Assembly (NCBI RefSeq): GCF_019264445.1 | Contig: NZ_JAHVAB010000061.1 | Coordinates: 1-61,645 of the forward strand | DNA: 61,645 bases | Source of the DNA: Hydrogenophaga sp. | GTDB lineage: Bacteria > Pseudomonadota > Gammaproteobacteria > Burkholderiales > Burkholderiaceae_C | Reading direction: 5' to 3' | Shown here: positions 55,741 through 61,645 of the stretch, piece after piece | Position numbering within the stretch: position 1 is the first letter of the stretch | Layout of the letters: the number at the start of each line of letters is the position of its first letter | The notes under the pieces: model-generated | The model's input: the letters and a program-made list of their open reading frames with translations, nothing else | Database searches by the model: none | Told to the model about the DNA's origin: nothing | Position numbers and translations under genes: made by a program

Positions 55741-57420
55741 ATGCGTTTTTCCCTCACTTCGCTGTTGCCGTCCGCTCGCCGTGGTGCTTTGTACTTGGGC
55801 GTGCTCGCCCTGGTGTCAACCTGCCTGCCCTCGCCGGGCTTGATGGCGCAGCCGATTCGAGACGGCGCGTCCAGCTCGGCGTTGCCCAGTCTGGGGGACG
55901 GCCAAGGCATGTCGATTGCGGCAGAGCGCCGTCTGGGCGACCGCATTGCGCGCGACATTTACCGCGATCCCGACTACCTCGACGACCCCGTGCTGGGCGA
56001 CTATCTCCAGGCCGTGTGGCAGCCGCTGCTGGGCGCTGCACGTGACCGTGGCGACGTGCCACCCGAGTTGGCCGAGCGCATGGCTTGGGAGCTCATGGTG
56101 TCGCGCGACAAGCGCGTCAATGCCTTTGCCTTGCCAGGGGGTTATCTGGGCGTGAACCTGGGGCTGCTGGCGCTCACCGACAAACCGGAAGAGCTGGCCT
56201 CGGTGATGGCGCACGAACTCAGCCACGTGTCGCAGCGCCACATTGCACGCATGATCACGCGCGAGGAGCGCATGGCGCCCTGGATGTTGGGCGCCATGAT
56301 CCTTGGCGCGCTGGCGGCAGGCGCCAACTCGCAAGTGGCTGGCGCGGCCATTGCCGGTAGTTCGGCGGTCGCTGCGCAGACGCAGCTGAATTTTTCGCGC
56401 GACATGGAGCGCGAGGCCGACCGCGTGGGATTCGGTGTGCTCACCGGCGCCGGGTTTGACGGGCTGGGCTTCGTGAGCATGTTCGACAAGATGCAGCAGT
56501 CCTCGCGTTACGACGACGGCTCGTTCCCCTACCTGCGCAGCCACCCGCTCACGGGCGAGCGCATCGCCGACATGCGCTCGCGTGTGCCCTCCGGCCCGAC
56601 GGTCGCCGCCGGTGCAGCGCCGGCGCCAGGCGCGCCTTCTGCGGCCGCAGCGCGCGCGGGTACAGGCACAGGTGGGCTGAAACTCGATCTGCCCCGGCGC
56701 GATGCGCCGTCTGCGGCAATGGGTCTGGCCATGCCGTCACGGGCTCAGCACGCGCTTGTGTCGGCAAGGGCGAGGGTGCTGGCCGAGAACGGTCCGGACC
56801 GCCAGCGCGCGTGGCTGACGCTGGGCCAGGGCGCCAACGCGTCGCCTGGCGAGCGCTATGCGGGGGCACTCTCCGCATTGCGCCTGGGGCAGCGCGATCT
56901 CGCTCTGGATCTGGCGCAGCGGTTGCGCGCGGTGGCCGCGCCCGAGGCGCGTGCCACGGTCGATGCGTTGTTGCTCGACATTCTGCTGGCGCCTGCGGCG
57001 GGTGGTGCGGCTGCCCTGCCGCCTGCGCAATCAGCCTTGCTGGGTGAGCTGCGCGACCAGGCGTTGGCAGGCACGACGCGTGCCAGTGCGCTGCAGGGCG
57101 CCCAAGCGGCCATCGCAACCGGGCAACCGCAGCGGGCGGTCTCGCGTCTGCAGGCCTGGGTGGCGCTGCAGCCGCGCGATGCCGTGGCGTGGCAGACGTT
57201 GTCGCGGGCGTACGAGGTGCAAGGCCAGAAACTTCGGGCGATCCGGGCCGAGGCCGAGGCACGTGCCGCACACCTGGACTTTGCGGGCGCAGCCGACCGC
57301 TTCAAGGCCGCTCAGGCGCTGCCTGCGGCGGAGCGCACCGATGGCATGGAGCTGGCCATCGTCGACAGCCGCCGGCGTGAGGTGGAAGCGCGGCTTCGCG
57401 AGTCGGTGCGCGAAGAGTAG
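55741..57420 (+). CDS. M48 family metalloprotease, BepA-like (periplasmic, with C-terminal TPR-like region)
   Basis: A 559-residue exported zinc protease. The signal sequence is in about residues 10-36 (cleavage near LMA-QP), with the active site HELSH (157-161, [12 protein letters not shown]) and the third ligand Glu in MEREADRVG (about 225). Residues about 340-559 form alpha-helical repeats with an [23 protein letters not shown] unit. This architecture matches E. coli BepA/YfgC, which assists or degrades outer-membrane proteins, including stalled LptD. A Pro/Ala linker (about 285-325) sits between the domains. The name bepA is inferred from architecture, not proven. Confidence 0.9.
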   Translation: MRFSLTSLLPSARRGALYLGVLALVSTCLPSPGLMAQPIRDGASSSALPSLGDGQGMSIAAERRLGDRIARDIYRDPDYLDDPVLGDYLQAVWQPLLGAARDRGDVPPELAERMAWELMVSRDKRVNAFALPGGYLGVNLGLLALTDKPEELASVMAHELSHVSQRHIARMITREERMAPWMLGAMILGALAAGANSQVAGAAIAGSSAVAAQTQLNFSRDMEREADRVGFGVLTGAGFDGLGFVSMFDKMQQSSRYDDGSFPYLRSHPLTGERIADMRSRVPSGPTVAAGAAPAPGAPSAAAARAGTGTGGLKLDLPRRDAPSAAMGLAMPSRAQHALVSARARVLAENGPDRQRAWLTLGQGANASPGERYAGALSALRLGQRDLALDLAQRLRAVAAPEARATVDALLLDILLAPAAGGAAALPPAQSALLGELRDQALAGTTRASALQGAQAAIATGQPQRAVSRLQAWVALQPRDAVAWQTLSRAYEVQGQKLRAIRAEAEARAAHLDFAGAADRFKAAQALPAAERTDGMELAIVDSRRREVEARLRESVREE

Positions 57421-57422
57421 GC

Positions 57423-57770
57423 TCAGCGCAGGAGGGATCGCGTCGCGGTGTTCACCACGAGCATGAGCACCGAATAGATCAACGAGCCCAGCAGCGCGGC
57501 CCAGAAGCCGTTGACGTGAAAGCCGTTCAGCACGCCCGACGCGGCCCAGAAGAGCAGCGCGTTGATGACGAAGAGGAACAGGCCCAGCGTGACGATCGTC
57601 ACCGGCAGCGTCAGCACCACCAGGACGGGGCGCAGCACCGCATTGAACAGGCCGATCACGGCCGCAGCGATCAGTGCCGAGGTGAAGTTCTGCACTTGCA
57701 CGCCGGGGTAGATGTAGGCCACCACCAGCAGGGCGCAGGCGGCGAGCAACCAGGTCAGGATGAGTTTCAT
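57423..57770 (-). CDS. Small membrane protein, PF04020-type ('phage holin family')
   Basis: A 115-residue protein with four hydrophobic helices (LILTWLLAACALLVVAYIY, SALIAAAVIGLFNAVL, LVVLTLPVTIVTLGLFLFVI, WAALLGSLIYSVLMLV) and the conserved NAVLRPVLVVLTLP segment. It belongs to the family related to YvlD, usually annotated 'phage holin' although it is chromosomal and not phage-linked. The function is unknown. It converges on the BepA-like gene, 2 bp apart. Confidence 0.88.
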   Translation of the reverse strand: MKLILTWLLAACALLVVAYIYPGVQVQNFTSALIAAAVIGLFNAVLRPVLVVLTLPVTIVTLGLFLFVINALLFWAASGVLNGFHVNGFWAALLGSLIYSVLMLVVNTATRSLLR

Positions 57771-57796
57771 GGGCGCAGCATAGCAGCGTGAACAAA

Positions 57797-57822
57797 AAAG
57801 CGGCGCCCATTGGGCGCCGCTT
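57797..57822 (-). terminator. Rho-independent terminator after terC
   Basis: On the minus strand, AGCGGCGCCCA and TGGGCGCCGCT form an 11-bp GC-rich stem followed by a T tract (A run at about plus 57794-57799), just after terC and before the small membrane-protein gene. Confidence 0.87.
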
Positions 57823-57846
57823 TCATGGCATGAGCGCGGTGGGCGA

Positions 57847-58599
57847 TCAGGCTTCGAGCGTCGCAGCCGGGCGGCGCGAGGCGACCCACTTGCCAATGGC
57901 CAGCACCAGCAGTGCGCCAGCAATGTGGGCGGCCCAGTACAAGGTGTCGGAGATGACGGCCATGCCCTTTTCGTAGACGGTGCCCAGCTTGGGCATCCAC
58001 AGCCACTTGTCGGGGTTGACGAAGGCCGGGTCGGTCACGAGCATGCCACCGGCGATCCAGCCCAGCAGCATGCCGCCCAGGGTGATGATCAACGGGAAGC
58101 GGGCCATGAGCTTGATGACCAGCGTGCTGCCCCAGACGATGATGGGGATGGAGATCAGCAGACCCAGCACCACCAGCAGGAACGAGTGTTCGCCCGCATT
58201 CTGGGCGGCACCGGCAATCGCGATCACGTTGTCCACGCTCATCACCAGATCGGCCACGATGATGGTCTTGATGGCGGCAAAGAGCTTGTCGCTGCCCTGG
58301 ATGTCGCCGTGCGCTTCGTCATCGGGCGCCAGCAGTTTCACGCCAATCCAGATCAGCAGGATGGCGCCCACGAGCTTGATGAAAGGCACCGTCAGCAGCG
58401 TCATGGCAAACGCGATGAGGATCACGCGCAGCACGATGGCGCCAAAGGTGCCCCAGATGATGCCCTTGGTGCGCTGCGCGGGCGGCAGCTTGCGGCAGGC
58501 CAGTGCGATCACGACCGCGTTGTCGCCACCCAGCAGGATGTCGATGATGATGATCTGTCCCAGCGCGACCCAGAACGCAGGCGATGTCAGGAAGTCCAT
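57847..58599 (-). CDS. TerC family membrane protein, probable Mn2+ exporter (YjbE-type)
   Basis: A 250-residue integral membrane protein with about seven helices. The two conserved TerC acidic motifs are present: IDILLGGDNAVVIALAC and ADLVMSVDNVIAIAG. A charged central loop (APDDEAHGDIQGSDK) separates the halves. AGGA is upstream of the ATG at 58599. Tellurite in the family name is historical; members behind yybP-ykoY riboswitches export manganese or supply it to exported enzymes. Such a riboswitch is clearly visible upstream, so Mn2+ homeostasis is the likely role. Confidence 0.92.
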   Translation of the reverse strand: MDFLTSPAFWVALGQIIIIDILLGGDNAVVIALACRKLPPAQRTKGIIWGTFGAIVLRVILIAFAMTLLTVPFIKLVGAILLIWIGVKLLAPDDEAHGDIQGSDKLFAAIKTIIVADLVMSVDNVIAIAGAAQNAGEHSFLLVVLGLLISIPIIVWGSTLVIKLMARFPLIITLGGMLLGWIAGGMLVTDPAFVNPDKWLWMPKLGTVYEKGMAVISDTLYWAAHIAGALLVLAIGKWVASRRPAATLEA

Positions 58600-58759
58600 A
58601 AATTCCTCGTTGTCGTTTGTCTGAAAGGGCGGGACGCAAGTCCCTCTCGTCTGATCCGCCCAGCTTTCTCGTGCATCGACCCGCGCGGGCGATCACTGGG
58701 CTGGTTTCATCTGTTCACGACGGCGCATCGGGTGCGCTGGCGAAGGGGATGGACGTGCG

Positions 58760-58786
58760 TTGATCGACCCCGCGGGGGTCTATCAA
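58760..58786 (-). other. Expression-platform hairpin overlapping the riboswitch 3' end
   Basis: TTGATCGACCCC and GGGGTCTATCAA form a 12-bp stem with one mismatch and a three-base loop. On the minus strand it directly follows and shares bases with the last conserved part of the aptamer (AAGACCTTTGATAG). Folding of the aptamer and of this hairpin would therefore be mutually exclusive, as expected for a riboswitch platform. Confidence 0.65.
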
Positions 58787-58929
58787 AGGTCTTGCTCGGC
58801 CCGGCATGCAATTGCCAAACCCGGGCTGCCGGAAGCCTGTGGCTTCGTGCTGACGACAACCCGATGCCCAACGGTGACGGGCCTGGCGGCCCCTCGGCGC
58901 TGGAGCGGAGAGCTACTCCCCCTCGAGAC
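58779..58929 (-). ncRNA. yybP-ykoY (Mn2+-sensing) riboswitch upstream of terC
   Basis: On the minus strand the 5' untranslated region begins the motif with GGGGGAGTAGCTCTCC (plus 58909-58924), carries CCGTTGGGC and a CGTCAGCACG segment mid-way, and ends with GAGCAAGACCTTTG (plus about 58785-58798). The GGGGAGUAGC start and the AGCAAGACCUUUG end are the two most conserved blocks of the yybP-ykoY class. Mn2+ binding turns on exporter genes in characterised cases. It sits about 180 nt before terC. This explains most of the 457-bp gap at 58600-59056; the rest is the terC leader with a further GGGACTTGCGTCCC hairpin and the two divergent promoters. Confidence 0.85.
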
Positions 58930-59056
58930 CCGCGATTGTAGCGGTCGGCCTGGCGCTGCGGCGGCCCGCGCGGATACGCAGTTACCACAAGCCCGGGGTT
59001 GTTTCTGCCGACGTCGGCGCATTCGACAGGAGTGAACTGGCTATGATCCACCCCCC

Positions 59057-59482
59057 ATGCCCGGCATCCACATCACCGACATCGAAGCCGCCATCAACTA
59101 CTGGCGTGAGCGCTCACCCTCGCCCGATGGTGTGTCACTGTGCAAGGAGACGCGCGCATTGGCCGAGGTGTATGCGCTGCTGGTGTGGTTTCACGAGACC
59201 GAGGCCGACGAGGCCACCTTGCCCGCGCCTGCGCGGGAGGCGTGGCTGGCCTGGTACGGCACCACGCCCGATACGCCCTGCATCGCCATTTGCTCAACCA
59301 GCCAGGGCGACGAGGTGTGCAAGGGCTGCGGGCGCAGCTTTGACGAAGTGCAGCGCTGGACCGAGATGACGCCCGCCGAGAAGCGCGCGAGTTGGCGGCG
59401 CATCACCATCGAGGGCGACGCCTGGCGCTTCAACCGCTATGCCGAGCGGGCGCTGGAAGACAGCCCGGTCAGCGGCAAGTGA
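59057..59482 (+). CDS. Small protein with DUF3717-like and DUF1289 domains
   Basis: A 141-residue soluble protein. The first half (HITDIEAAINYWRERSPSPD) looks like the DUF3717 family common in Burkholderiales. The second half is a DUF1289 cysteine motif: CIAIC, then CKGCGRSFDEVQRW and an EKRASWRRI helix, likely a small metal-binding site. DUF1289 proteins are short and of unknown function. There is no signal peptide. It is divergent from terC and converges on purB (9 bp apart). Confidence 0.85.
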   Translation: MPGIHITDIEAAINYWRERSPSPDGVSLCKETRALAEVYALLVWFHETEADEATLPAPAREAWLAWYGTTPDTPCIAICSTSQGDEVCKGCGRSFDEVQRWTEMTPAEKRASWRRITIEGDAWRFNRYAERALEDSPVSGK

Positions 59483-59491
59483 GCCGAAGGT

Positions 59492-61627
<2,136 letters not shown>

Positions 61628-61645
61628 GGGTCCCCCCCGCGCCGC

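Noticed and set aside
57423..57770. Possible prophage remnant because of the 'holin' family name
   Set aside because: The family is a general small membrane-protein family; no integrase, terminase or lysis genes are nearby.

Overview
The window is high-GC chromosomal DNA from a betaproteobacterium, most likely a member of the Comamonadaceae (order Burkholderiales; Hydrogenophaga/Acidovorax-like). This is inferred from the amgK/lptD/surA/rsmA order, a TopB carrying a SWIB tail, the recA-recX and sucCD arrangements, and the protein flavour; no database was consulted. Most genes are core housekeeping genes, packed closely on both strands. I saw no rRNA, tRNA, CRISPR, insertion sequence or prophage.

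Layout. 1-2.1 kb: the tail of one methyl-accepting chemotaxis protein and a complete second one. 2.3-7.2 kb: M20 peptidase, lysophospholipase-like hydrolase, YidB-like protein, MFS transporter and a frameshifted racemase gene. 7.2-13.8 kb: an envelope and ribosome-maturation block, with rsmE and amgK divergent from lptD-surA-rsmA. 13.9-14.9 kb: a secreted RNase Sa-like enzyme and its barstar-like inhibitor. 15.1-23.7 kb: malic enzyme, then an iron block (bfd, bfr, and a DUF1513/imelysin/di-haem/imelysin operon) with Fur-like boxes. 23.7-29.3 kb: pepP, murU, tkt, gap. 29.5-37.3 kb: a secreted subtilase with a GlyGly-CTERM-like tail, SPOR protein, birA, SET protein, topB-SWIB, GST. 37.3-46.7 kb: TctDE-like two-component system, MarR regulator, recA-recX, DHA2 exporter, argC, sucCD. 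46.9-52.1 kb: a Ser/Thr phosphorylation module (CHASE2 kinase, PP2C phosphatase, FHA protein) followed by a cyclic-nucleotide phosphodiesterase. 52.2-55.2 kb: type IV pilin with a sigma-54 promoter, a TfpZ-type accessory protein and a PglL-type glycosyltransferase; the last two genes look less GC-rich. 55.2-61.6 kb: moaC, BepA-like protease, small membrane protein, terC behind a yybP-ykoY Mn2+ riboswitch, a DUF3717/DUF1289 protein, purB and a GST.

How genes work together. AmgK and MurU are two steps of one cell-wall recycling route, although they lie about 16 kb apart here. LptD and SurA are linked in outer-membrane assembly (SurA helps fold LptD). Bfr and Bfd store and release iron, next to a probable Fur-controlled imelysin/di-haem system of unknown mechanism. 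That imelysin/di-haem operon is the best candidate for an under-described system. Other points for a second look are the RNase/barstar pair, the kinase/phosphatase/FHA/PDE neighbourhood beside the pilin genes, the riboswitch and the TopB-SWIB fusion.
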